From assembly GCA_019192545.1 (NCBI GenBank), contig JAHCMI010000034.1:1-64000 (forward strand): a stretch of DNA of 64,000 nucleotides, written 5' to 3'. The notes beneath the pieces are model-generated. The model saw only the letters and a list, made by a program, of their open reading frames with translations, searched no databases and had not been told where the DNA came from. Position numbers and translations under genes: made by a program. Shown piece by piece: positions 56,056 to 63,848 of this stretch. Source of the stretch: Rivularia sp. MS3 (GTDB lineage: Bacteria > Cyanobacteriota > Cyanobacteriia > Cyanobacteriales > Nostocaceae). Each line of letters opens with the position of its first letter. The first letter of the stretch is position 1.

Positions 56056-56159
56056 CTTTCCAAACCAACTCCCCTCAACGGGGATGGAAACTGCTAGCAA
56101 GATTCGTTCCTCTGATGGTTCTACTTTCCAAACCAACTCCCCTCAACGGGGATGGAAAC
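56056..56159 (+). CRISPR. Minimal CRISPR: two 36-nt repeats and one 32-nt spacer
   Basis: Two identical 36-nt repeats, CTTTCCAAACCAACTCCCCT then CAACGGGGATGGAAAC (56056-56091 and 56124-56159), flank a 32-nt spacer (56092-56123). The repeat has an internal stem (CCCC / GGGG) and the GGAAAC end that gives the crRNA 5' handle, the familiar cyanobacterial type I-D/III repeat class. So the array reads on the plus strand, from leader to the right. No cas gene is in this window. Confidence 0.88.
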
Positions 56160-56336
56160 ATTCAATCCCCAATGATGGGGATTTGGACACTGCTGTTGTG
56201 TTGTCGCATTAGCAAAGCGTGACGTTAGTCATAGCGCAACGCACCATTTCACAAGGTTTTCGGTGCGTTAGACTTGCGTCGTAACGCACCCTACTGGACT
56301 GACACGCTGTGCTAACAATTTTCAAATCGGATTTCT

Positions 56337-56456
56337 ATAGCGTTTGTTAAGCAACTGAGGTACGGCGATTACCTCACCCTCAACCCTTCTCCTTATCAAT
56401 AAGAGGGGTTGGGGGTGAGGTTTTTATATGTATTTGGTGGAGACTGGGAAACGCTA
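56337..56456. repeat. Inverted-repeat element with TATAGCGTTT ends
   Basis: CTATAGCGTTTGTTAAGC at the left and GGGAAACGCTATAA at the right are inverted ends. Inside is a strong hairpin: CCTCACCCTCAACCCTTCTC against GAGGGGTTGGGGGTGAGG. It is a distinct element from family B. Confidence 0.65.
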
Positions 56457-56512
56457 TAATCCTATTCTCAGAATAGACTCATAATCTATTCAGGTTTGTC
56501 ATTCATAATAAT

Positions 56513-56625
56513 AGGACTTACGCAATTGTCATAATATCTGGTTGGTGCCGTACTACAACCTGATTATTGAGTTAACAATTAGTCAGTGTACAAGCACCCT
56601 ACGAGGAAATATGCCGGTAGCGTCC
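56513..56625. repeat. MITE-like repeat family A, direct copy
   Basis: ACTTACGCAATTGTCATAAT then GGTTGGTGCCGTACTACAACC, TTGAGTTAACAATTAGTCAG and GTACAAGCACCCTACGAGGA. The right end is degraded (ATGCCGGTAGCGTCC instead of the GCGGCGTTGC end). Confidence 0.75.
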
Positions 56626-56729
56626 AAATTTACTTCACTAACCTGAAATATGCTGTAAATCTTTGACGTTAGCTTTTCATAGCTTTATAGTGGCATTTTA
56701 TTAAAAGTTTTTCCTGTATTTATTAGAAC

Positions 56730-57491
56730 ATGTACAAACAAACAACTCTGAAAAAACAAAAATGTTTGCTTTCAAGAAATGATAATACAAACACATCCAC
56801 AGCTAAAATTTCGATTATTATTCCTACTCTCAATGAATCGCCAAATCTTAAAGCTACCTTAGCTAGTACCCAAACAGGTACGAATTTAGAAGTGATTGTT
56901 GTTGATGGTGGTTCTGATGATAATACAGTTAATATTGCTGAGTCTTTTGGCGTGAAAGTAATTTCAGGTTATCAAAATCGCGCTTGTCAAATGAATGCGG
57001 GGGCAAAAAATGCAGAAGGTGATATCTTATTATTTCTTCATGCCGATACTCTTTTACCTGCTAATTTTGACGAGATGATTCGTACTGCAATGCAACAACC
57101 ATCAACTGTAGCGGGTGCGTTTGCTTTGCGAATAAATGCACCAGATATAGGTTTACGATTGGTTGAATGGGGAGTAAAATGGCGTTCAAAATTATTTCAA
57201 ATGCCTTACGGCGACCAAGCAATTTTTATTACAAGGAATAAATTTGAACGTATCGGCGGTTTTCCCGAAGTGCTTATTATGGAAGATTTTGAACTAATAC
57301 GTCAATTAAAGAAAGCAGGTAATATTACTTTAATCTCTGCATCAGTAATTACTTCGCCACGTCGTTGGTTAAGAAAAGGAATATTGCAAACTACTTTAAT
57401 AAATCAGATTGTAATAATTGCTTACTTTCTGGGAGTTTCACCCGCAAGAATTCGTAGTTGGTATCGTGGAGAAAAACTAATAAAGCATTAA
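56730..57491 (+). CDS. Family 2 glycosyltransferase, TIGR04283-like
   Basis: A 253-residue GT-A transferase with SIIIPTLNESPNLKATLAST, VIVVDGGSDDNT, NRACQMNAGAKNAEGDILLF, LHADTLLP, GAFALRI and PYGDQAIF. This matches the TIGR04283 group, found next to arsenosugar and selenodomain genes. The C-terminal hydrophobic segment suggests a membrane association. It may act in lipid or small-molecule glycosylation rather than in EPS. It is followed by a MITE copy and two TVP38/TMEM64 genes on the same strand. I infer that they form one unit. Confidence 0.86.
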   Translation: MYKQTTLKKQKCLLSRNDNTNTSTAKISIIIPTLNESPNLKATLASTQTGTNLEVIVVDGGSDDNTVNIAESFGVKVISGYQNRACQMNAGAKNAEGDILLFLHADTLLPANFDEMIRTAMQQPSTVAGAFALRINAPDIGLRLVEWGVKWRSKLFQMPYGDQAIFITRNKFERIGGFPEVLIMEDFELIRQLKKAGNITLISASVITSPRRWLRKGILQTTLINQIVIIAYFLGVSPARIRSWYRGEKLIKH

Positions 57492-57563
57492 GCTGATTCT
57501 CAGGTTAGTAGCTTAAGTTAGAAATTAAGAGTTAGGAATTAGGAATTAAAAGTAACAAAATCA

Positions 57564-57688
57564 GGAGTAGCCGCAATTGTCACAATGTGCTGTCGGTGCG
57601 TAACACCGAAAAAGTTATTACTGCGTTCAAAAATAGTTAAAGCGTCACAGCACCATACAAAACAATATACGGCGTTGCGGGCACTCCC
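57564..57688. repeat. Diverged member of MITE-like family A
   Basis: Ends GGAGTAGCCGCAATTGTCAC and ACGGCGTTGCGGGCACTCC are inverted repeats of the family A kind. The inside differs (GTCGGTGCGTAACACCGAAA), so it is a related subfamily. Confidence 0.65.
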
Positions 57689-57740
57689 AAAATTTCACCT
57701 TTGACCTTTAATCTCTAACCTTTAACCTTTTGAGATTCCC

Positions 57741-58445
57741 ATGAAAAACCAGTATAAACGCTTTCTTAAACCAGTATTGATAAGTTGCTTAATCGCAATA
57801 TTAATCGTTGTTGGCAATCATTTTAATTTACAAAGGCATTTGAATCAATCTTTATTATGGGTTGATAGCCTCGGGTGGTTAGCACCGGTTGCATTTATAG
57901 TTATCTATAACGTTGCCACATTGCTATTTATTCCAGGTTCCTTATTAACTTTAAAAGGTGGCTGTTTGTTTGGTTTGCTTTGGGGTTCGATATATGTTTT
58001 GATTGCAGCAACTATAGGTGCAACATTTGCTTTTTTAGTGGGACGTTATATATCTCGCGATTGGGTATATCGGCAAATAGGTAGTCAGCCAAAATTTAAA
58101 GCCATAGATAAAGCAGTAGCGAGAAATGGATTTAAAATCGTTTTTTTAACTCGCTTATCTCCAATATTTCCGTTTAATCTATTAAATTATGCTTTCGGAG
58201 TTACCCAAGTATCTTTAAAAGATTATATTGTCGGCTCTATTGGTATGATTCCTGGAACTGTAATGTATGTTTACATGGGTTCAATTATAGGTGATATTGC
58301 TATAAATAATCCATCGATTCCAAAAAGTCAGGAAGTACAATACATGCAGTCAATTTTACAAATATTCGGATTTATAGCTACGATTTTTGTAACTATTTAC
58401 GTTGCGAAAGTTGCTAAAAAAGCTTTAAAAGAAAGTATGAATTAG
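57741..58445 (+). CDS. TVP38/TMEM64-family membrane protein
   Basis: A 234-residue protein of the DedA/VTT superfamily. Four to six hydrophobic helices; the re-entrant motif is LFIPGSLLTLKGGCLFGLLW, the central one GATFAFLVGRYISRDWV, and the signature FLTRLSPIFPFNLLNYAFGV. Members are thought to scramble or move lipids; a role in membrane lipid or undecaprenyl phosphate handling is plausible. It is a paralogue of the next gene (58558), with a basic N-terminus instead of a signal peptide. The ATG follows a TTTAACC-type repeat stretch. Confidence 0.9.
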   Translation: MKNQYKRFLKPVLISCLIAILIVVGNHFNLQRHLNQSLLWVDSLGWLAPVAFIVIYNVATLLFIPGSLLTLKGGCLFGLLWGSIYVLIAATIGATFAFLVGRYISRDWVYRQIGSQPKFKAIDKAVARNGFKIVFLTRLSPIFPFNLLNYAFGVTQVSLKDYIVGSIGMIPGTVMYVYMGSIIGDIAINNPSIPKSQEVQYMQSILQIFGFIATIFVTIYVAKVAKKALKESMN

Positions 58446-58448
58446 TTC

Positions 58449-58490
58449 GGTCAAAGGTTAAAGGTCAAAGGTCAAAGGTTAAAGGTTAAA
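58449..58490. repeat. Six tandem heptamers (GGTCAAA/GGTTAAA)
   Basis: Exactly six units of 7 bp: GGTCAAA, GGTTAAA, GGTCAAA, GGTCAAA, GGTTAAA, GGTTAAA. They lie 4 bases after the stop of the first TVP38 gene. Confidence 0.9.
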
Positions 58491-58557
58491 TATTAACTAG
58501 TTGGAAATTACTCTTCGTTCGTAACTGTTCAATTTTATTACTATTAACTGAAAAATC

Positions 58558-59298
58558 ATGAATAAGTTTTCTCGGCTGAGTTTGTTTGCTGTGGCTGCCT
58601 TTGCTATTGTAATCTTATTGAATACTAATCCAGCTTTGGCTCAGGAAACTGGTATTATTGCACAGGGTTTCAATCCTCAAATATGGCTAAAAAATGCCTT
58701 GGAATGGATTAATAACCAAGGTGCGGTAGGTGGAATTGCCTTCATGTTACTTTACATTGTTGCTACCGTTGCTTTTTTACCAGGCTCTATTTTGACTTTG
58801 GGTGCGGGGGTGGTTTTTGGTGTCTTCCTAGGTTCGGTGTACGTTTTTATCGGTGCAACAATTGGCGCGATCGCAGCATTTTTGGTTGGAAGATATATTG
58901 CTAGGGGTTGGGTTTCCAAGAAAATCGCCGGAAATGAAAAATTTGCCGCAGTTGATAATGCTGTGGGCAGAGAAGGTTTAAAAATTGTTTTATTAACTAG
59001 ACTTTCTCCAGTATTTCCTTTTAACTTATTAAACTACGCTTATGGCGTTACCGGAGTTTCTTTGAAAGACTATATTTTAGGAACTATCGGTATTCTTCCG
59101 GGAACTGTTATGTATGTTTATTTAGGTTCTTTAGCTGGTAACATCGCCACAATCGGAACTGGAGATCAACCGAGCAATCCTACTGTAGTTTGGACAATTA
59201 GGATAGTTGGTTTTATCGCTACAGTTGCAGTGACTTTATATGTAACCAAAGTTGCAAGAAAAGCTTTGAATGAATCAACAAGTATCGGTGAGCAGTGA
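58558..59298 (+). CDS. TVP38/TMEM64-family membrane protein, second copy
   Basis: A 246-residue paralogue of the preceding protein with an added N-terminal signal-like segment (FAVAAFAIVILLNTNPALAQ, possible cleavage ALA-QE). The core has FLPGSILTLGAGVVFGVFLG, AAFLVGRYIARGWVSKKI and LLTRLSPVFPFNLLNYAYGV. Its last codons (GEQ-stop) are made from the heptamer GTGAGCA repeat. A gene pair of TVP38 proteins next to a MerA-like flavoprotein is a layout I know from cyanobacteria; the purpose is not established. Confidence 0.9.
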   Translation: MNKFSRLSLFAVAAFAIVILLNTNPALAQETGIIAQGFNPQIWLKNALEWINNQGAVGGIAFMLLYIVATVAFLPGSILTLGAGVVFGVFLGSVYVFIGATIGAIAAFLVGRYIARGWVSKKIAGNEKFAAVDNAVGREGLKIVLLTRLSPVFPFNLLNYAYGVTGVSLKDYILGTIGILPGTVMYVYLGSLAGNIATIGTGDQPSNPTVVWTIRIVGFIATVAVTLYVTKVARKALNESTSIGEQ

Positions 59299-59363
59299 GC
59301 AGTGAACAGTAAGCAGTTACCAACTAACAACTAATAACTAATAACTAATAACTAATAACTAAA
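59288..59363. repeat. Heptamer repeats spanning the gap between TVP38 and the MerA-like gene
   Basis: Four GTGAGCA-type units (59288-59315) overlap the TVP38 stop. Six AACTAAT-type units (59122-relative block at 59322-59363) follow and end directly at the ATG at 59364, leaving no purine-rich SD. Confidence 0.88.
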
Positions 59364-60908
59364 ATGTCTAATTCAATATCTGAAAGAGTAGTCATTCCTC
59401 CGATGGATGAACACAATCAAAGATTGATTGCGAACTTACATCCTAATGATTGGAAAAATCCCGAACCTGCTGATTGTTACGATTTGGTAGTAATTGGTGC
59501 GGGTGCAGGAGGTTTGGTGACTTCTGCGGGGGCTGCGGGTTTGGGTGTGGGTTTGAAGGTAGCTTTGATTGAAAAGCATTTGATGGGCGGGGATTGTACT
59601 AATGTAGGTTGCGTTCCTTCAAAAAGTTTGATTCGCTCTGCTCGGGTTGTGGGTGAAATGTGGAATGCGAAGGAGTACGGAGTTGTTGCTCCTCAAGATG
59701 TAGAAGTCGATTTTCCCGCAGTTATGGAAAGGATGCGACGAATCAGAGCAGATATCAGCCCTATTGATTCGGTTGAGCGCTTTACTAAAATTGGTATGGA
59801 TGTATTTTTGGGTACGGCAAGTTTTACTAGCGGGGATACTATTGAAGTTGCTGGTAAAAAAATTAAGTTTAAAAAAGCTGTAATTGCTACGGGAGCTAGA
59901 GCTACACAACCGGATATTCCCGGTATGAAAGAAGCAGGATATCTTACCAACGAAACTGTATTTAACTTAACCCAATTACCGCGACGTTTGGCAATAATTG
60001 GTGGTGGCCCCATCGGTTGTGAATTAGCTCAATCTTTCAATCGTTTCGGCAGTGAAGTTACAATTTTGCATCGCGGTTCGCATATTTTAAATAAAGAAGA
60101 TAGCGACGCTGCGGAAATTGTGCAAAAGGTATTTCAAAAAGAAAAAGTTGGCTTAATTTTGAGTTCGCAAATAGAGCGGGTTGAAACAACTTCCGAAGGA
60201 AAGAAAATTTATTACAACAGTAATGGCATCAAAGGTTTTATTGTCGTAGACGAAATCTTGGTAGGTGCGGGAAGAACCCCAAATGTAAGCGGTTTGAATT
60301 TAGAAACTGTTGGAGTTGAATATGACAGTAAAGGGGTAAAAGTTAACGATAATTTGGTAACAACAAATCCTAAAATTTTTGCAGTGGGGGATATTTGCTT
60401 AAGCCAGAAATTTACTCACATGGCAGATGCTACAGCCAGAATTGTCATTCAAAATGCTTTGTTTGCTCCCTTTGGTTTGGGACGTAAGAAACTCAGCGAT
60501 TTAGTTATACCTTGGGTAACATTTACAGATCCAGAAATTGCTCACGTCGGGATGTACGAAGACGAAGCGCGGGAAAAGGGTTTGGAAGTCAATACAGTAA
60601 AAATAGATTACGAAGATGTAGATAGAGCAATTACCGACGGTGAAACCGAAGGCTTTGTTAAAGTTCATCTCAAACAAGGTACCGATCAAATTATTGGCGC
60701 AACTATAGTATCTCCTCATGCTGGTGAAAGTATTTCCGAGGTGACTACAGCAATTGTTAACGGAATTGGCATGAATAAATTAAGCGGCGTAATTCATCCT
60801 TATCCTACCCAAGCCGAAGGAATTAAGAAGGCTGCGGATGCTTATAAGCGGACTAAATTGACTGATGGGACGAGGAAGCTTTTGGGATTTTTGAATAAGT
60901 TTTCTTAA
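59364..60908 (+). CDS. MerA-like FAD-dependent pyridine nucleotide-disulfide oxidoreductase
   Basis: A 514-residue flavoprotein of the mercuric reductase/dihydrolipoamide dehydrogenase family. The FAD site is DLVVIGAGAGGLVTSAGAA, the redox-active disulfide is GGDCTNVGCVPSKSLI, the NAD(P) site is RLAIIGGGPIGCELAQSF, and IFAVGDIC completes the FAD site. The C-terminal dimer domain has the HPYPTQAEG motif with its active-site His. The N-terminal HMA metal-binding domain and the C-terminal vicinal Cys pair of true MerA are missing, so mercury reduction is not assured; it could be a general disulfide or quinone reductase. It ends in FLNKFS, like many cyanobacterial members. It follows the two TVP38 genes on one transcript. 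Confidence 0.9.
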   Translation: MSNSISERVVIPPMDEHNQRLIANLHPNDWKNPEPADCYDLVVIGAGAGGLVTSAGAAGLGVGLKVALIEKHLMGGDCTNVGCVPSKSLIRSARVVGEMWNAKEYGVVAPQDVEVDFPAVMERMRRIRADISPIDSVERFTKIGMDVFLGTASFTSGDTIEVAGKKIKFKKAVIATGARATQPDIPGMKEAGYLTNETVFNLTQLPRRLAIIGGGPIGCELAQSFNRFGSEVTILHRGSHILNKEDSDAAEIVQKVFQKEKVGLILSSQIERVETTSEGKKIYYNSNGIKGFIVVDEILVGAGRTPNVSGLNLETVGVEYDSKGVKVNDNLVTTNPKIFAVGDICLSQKFTHMADATARIVIQNALFAPFGLGRKKLSDLVIPWVTFTDPEIAHVGMYEDEAREKGLEVNTVKIDYEDVDRAITDGETEGFVKVHLKQGTDQIIGATIVSPHAGESISEVTTAIVNGIGMNKLSGVIHPYPTQAEGIKKAADAYKRTKLTDGTRKLLGFLNKFS

Positions 60909-60931
60909 ATCAGAATTTTTCTGTTGTAAAA

Positions 60932-60998
60932 AAAGGAATGCCCTTGTTATATCAGGCAACCGTTATGGATGTTTTTGCATATTTAAGGGAATTCCTTT
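60932..60998. terminator. Inverted repeat between convergent genes
   Basis: AAAGGAATGCCCTT (60932-60945) and AAGGGAATTCCTTT (60985-60998), one mismatch, with a 39-base loop. Between convergent genes it could stop both transcripts, but the loop is large. Confidence 0.5.
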
Positions 60999-61068
60999 AA
61001 GCATATGAATGCTCGTGTAAAGCCTACGCAGTTGCAATTCAAACTTCGTAAGTTTTATGGGGGCTTAT

Positions 61069-63198
61069 TTAGAATCTGCCAGGGTTATCATCGAGTGCAA
61101 GCAAGAAATTAATCAAGTCTTTCTGCTGTCTGTAATTAAACCCAGCCTCTCTATCTACATAGAATTCATGACCTGTACCATCGAGGTTACTCCGTTCTGG
61201 ATCTAAAGCGGGGTTAGCTTTGTTGGCTTGTATAACTTGTTCGCGGAGTTCCCGGTCTAATAAAGCACGCAAGCTGCTTGCAGCATCAGCAGGTAAACCT
61301 TGACTGAGGGTGCCAGTTAGCCCTAAACCACTAGGATGGACAACTCTAAATCTGCCATTACGGGCAACTTCCAGGCTTCCTTGCCGCACTGCAACACCAC
61401 CATCATGTAAATAGGGTGCGCTCAAATAAAGCCCTCGTAAGGAAGTAGTTTTATAACCACCATTCGGTAATATACCCTTGGGCAAAGTTGTGGGAGTATT
61501 TGAGACACCTTCTGTTGGTACGTCCAGTACTTCTGCACCGGCAGGTATGGGAACGGGAGTATCAAAACTATATAATTTGGGTTCCACTAACAAGTCATTG
61601 AGTGCCAACCGAGATTTAGCACGGGCTGAGTTGGTACGAATTTCATTAATGGGATGAATTTGGTTGTCTGTAAAGAAAGGTGGAATATGGCAAGTTGCAC
61701 AATTTGCTTTCTTAAATACTCTTGCTCCTCGCTGTACCGAACCCCTTCTCAAGGCTTGCCAATTTTCCTTTGTGCGGTTAGCAGGTGGTACTAAGCTATT
61801 TTGGAAAGCAGACATGGCATTGTTAGCAAAGAAGAATTTGCCACTAGCAATGTCATCAAAGTTTTCACTATTGGGGGAGAAGATTAAACCATTGTACGTA
61901 ACTAAACTAGGACGCAGATTGGGATAATCACCTGCACCAGGAGCAGGAATTTGGTCTTCTAATTCTGCAAATACAATTCCCAACTCTTGCTGTTTTTGTC
62001 GCAACCAATCCGAGGGTTTTACAGGCTGATTTGGTAAACGCAACCTTGGATCTAAGGCATTTTGCAGAAATGTACCAATATAAACTTCTGGATCGATTCC
62101 CAAGGTTTCTTCACTCAATTGGGCAGCTGCTAACAGATTAATTTCGGAAGAATGAACTGCACTGTTGAAAACACTCAGTCCTTCAAAAGGTCCGACAGCG
62201 AATTGTCCATCAAACCCATAAGGATGATTCTGAAACGTAAAACCACTGGGAATTTGAGTGGTGTTATTGATTCCATCTGGCGAACTCTCAAAATGACCAA
62301 AAGGTACGTTTAACACTGCGTCATCGAAGGCTGTTTCCAAAAGAACAGGGTCAGGTAATTCTACTGATTGACCCTTGCTATCGATAATAGTCTTACCGTT
62401 ACCCTGGTATTGTGGATCTAAGGGGTTAAAGTTCAACCTTGCAAACCCCGCAGATGTATTTGGTGACAATGCAATTAACAAAGAAATGTTAAGTTCACCG
62501 TTGGGGACTCCCAGCAATCGCTCACCTTCATCTGAGAGGATGGCATGACATGCCGCACAGGTAACACCTATTGCCCCGGTTTGACTGTCACGAACAAATC
62601 CCAAGGGAAAATTGCCTCCCCTTTCCACTTTTAAACCCGTATTTACAGTTGTTCCAACGGGGAAAGTCCGACTGCCTAATGTGATATCTTTTTCAAGAGT
62701 AATTTGTAAGTTGTTGGTTGGTTTACCACCCAACTGCCCAATTGCCGTTCTGATTTCTGGCACGATGGTAGAAAAACCTTGGGCAAAACCAAATACTGAT
62801 TGCAAACCAAAGTTATCACCAATCTTGCGATTGAGAAATATATCTTCTCCTTTGTCGATTAATTCTTGAGTAATTTCTACAGCACCTACTTTTTCGTAGG
62901 AAATGGGATCTCGTGGATCTAATCCTTCTTTTCTAACTAGTCTGGCTGCTCTTCTAGGGCTAAGCAGTTCGCCAAAATAGTCATAATAGCCTATTGGCTG
63001 AGTTGGAGCAGGTTGTAGAAGTCTAAAGCGATTTTTAGGAAACGTAGCGAAAGCTGGCTGGTTTCCCATCAAACAATTTGATAGCAAAATACCAGCAAAA
63101 GCCATGATGAAAACAGTAATTAACAGAAATACCCTGGCTTTCTTTGCATATAATCTCCTAAATACATTTTTTTCCAGGTTAACTTTGTATGATGCCAT
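61069..63198 (-). CDS. Large di-haem cytochrome c, cytochrome c peroxidase-like, exported
   Basis: A 709-residue exported protein. An N-terminal anchor or signal segment (about 22-42, VFLLITVFIMAFAGILLSNC) is followed by a body with two CxxCH haem sites, CAACH at 214-218 and CATCH at 500-504. The second half (TSLRGLYLSAPYLHDGGVAV, LLDRELREQVIQ, DLINFLLALDD) resembles the di-haem cytochrome c peroxidase/MauG fold with its LRNVALTAPYMHDG-like motif. At 709 residues it is about twice the size of CcpA. The first half is not recognised. It might reduce peroxide or oxidise a substrate in the periplasm; the electron partner is unknown. The C just after the anchor (SNCLMG) leaves open a lipoprotein. 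Confidence 0.83.
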   Translation of the reverse strand: MASYKVNLEKNVFRRLYAKKARVFLLITVFIMAFAGILLSNCLMGNQPAFATFPKNRFRLLQPAPTQPIGYYDYFGELLSPRRAARLVRKEGLDPRDPISYEKVGAVEITQELIDKGEDIFLNRKIGDNFGLQSVFGFAQGFSTIVPEIRTAIGQLGGKPTNNLQITLEKDITLGSRTFPVGTTVNTGLKVERGGNFPLGFVRDSQTGAIGVTCAACHAILSDEGERLLGVPNGELNISLLIALSPNTSAGFARLNFNPLDPQYQGNGKTIIDSKGQSVELPDPVLLETAFDDAVLNVPFGHFESSPDGINNTTQIPSGFTFQNHPYGFDGQFAVGPFEGLSVFNSAVHSSEINLLAAAQLSEETLGIDPEVYIGTFLQNALDPRLRLPNQPVKPSDWLRQKQQELGIVFAELEDQIPAPGAGDYPNLRPSLVTYNGLIFSPNSENFDDIASGKFFFANNAMSAFQNSLVPPANRTKENWQALRRGSVQRGARVFKKANCATCHIPPFFTDNQIHPINEIRTNSARAKSRLALNDLLVEPKLYSFDTPVPIPAGAEVLDVPTEGVSNTPTTLPKGILPNGGYKTTSLRGLYLSAPYLHDGGVAVRQGSLEVARNGRFRVVHPSGLGLTGTLSQGLPADAASSLRALLDRELREQVIQANKANPALDPERSNLDGTGHEFYVDREAGFNYRQQKDLINFLLALDDNPGRF

Positions 63199-63382
63199 AT
63201 CAAGAAACCTTTAAGAGATTTTTCTTCTTTTTTAGCAAAAAATCAGTGATAATACTGGAAATTAATAAAAATTTATTTTATAGTTATAAATTATGGCTTT
63301 CGCAAATATTTATTCTGTATTTCTAACAGAGTCGTACCTAAATTATTTAAATCGCAGCGAAAAAATACTTAATTCGTAATAT

Positions 63383-63814
63383 TTACATTTCTTTATCTCC
63401 ATCCAAAGCCCCCTTCAAAGTATGCCAAGCTAAAGTAACGCATTTAACCCGCATCGGAAATTTAGATACGTTTTGCATAATATTCAGCTTTTCTAAAGGT
63501 GGTTTTAAGGTATTTTCACCCATCACCATATTACGAAAGTCTTCCACCATTAATAATGCTTTTGATATATCTTTACCTTTAACAGCACCTGCCATTAAGT
63601 CAGTTGAAGCAAGGCATAAAGCACATCCGGCAGCTTCAAATTTAATATCTTCTATTTTTGTTTCTGTTTCATCTAGCATTAACGTTAATTCAACTTTATC
63701 CCCGCAGTAAGGATTTTCACCTTGATTTTGGCGGTGTATGGGATTAGTTTTGCCTTTATGTTGCGGTTTTCTAGCGTGGGATAATATTATTTGTTGATAA
63801 CGCTGTCTTTCCAT
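63383..63814 (-). CDS. sufU: SufU-type Fe-S cluster scaffold or sulfur carrier
   Basis: A 143-residue protein of the IscU/SufU family. The three cysteines are C37 in NPYCGDKVEL, C64 in AAGCALCLAST and C124 in MRVKCVTLAWHTL, with D39 close by. The insert between the second and third Cys (about 72-118) is longer than in IscU, which marks the SufU type. SufU takes sulfur from SufS to build clusters. Cyanobacteria usually use a separate SUF operon; here sufU stands alone. The start is ATG at 63814 (MERQRYQQIILSH). Confidence 0.9.
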   Translation of the reverse strand: MERQRYQQIILSHARKPQHKGKTNPIHRQNQGENPYCGDKVELTLMLDETETKIEDIKFEAAGCALCLASTDLMAGAVKGKDISKALLMVEDFRNMVMGENTLKPPLEKLNIMQNVSKFPMRVKCVTLAWHTLKGALDGDKEM

Positions 63815-63848
63815 TTGGGATTTTAGATTTTAGAGTTTGGATTACTGC

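Noticed and set aside
55819-56222. Several overlapping short frames around the CRISPR
   Set aside because: They run through the repeats and leader in several frames and are explained by the CRISPR structure.
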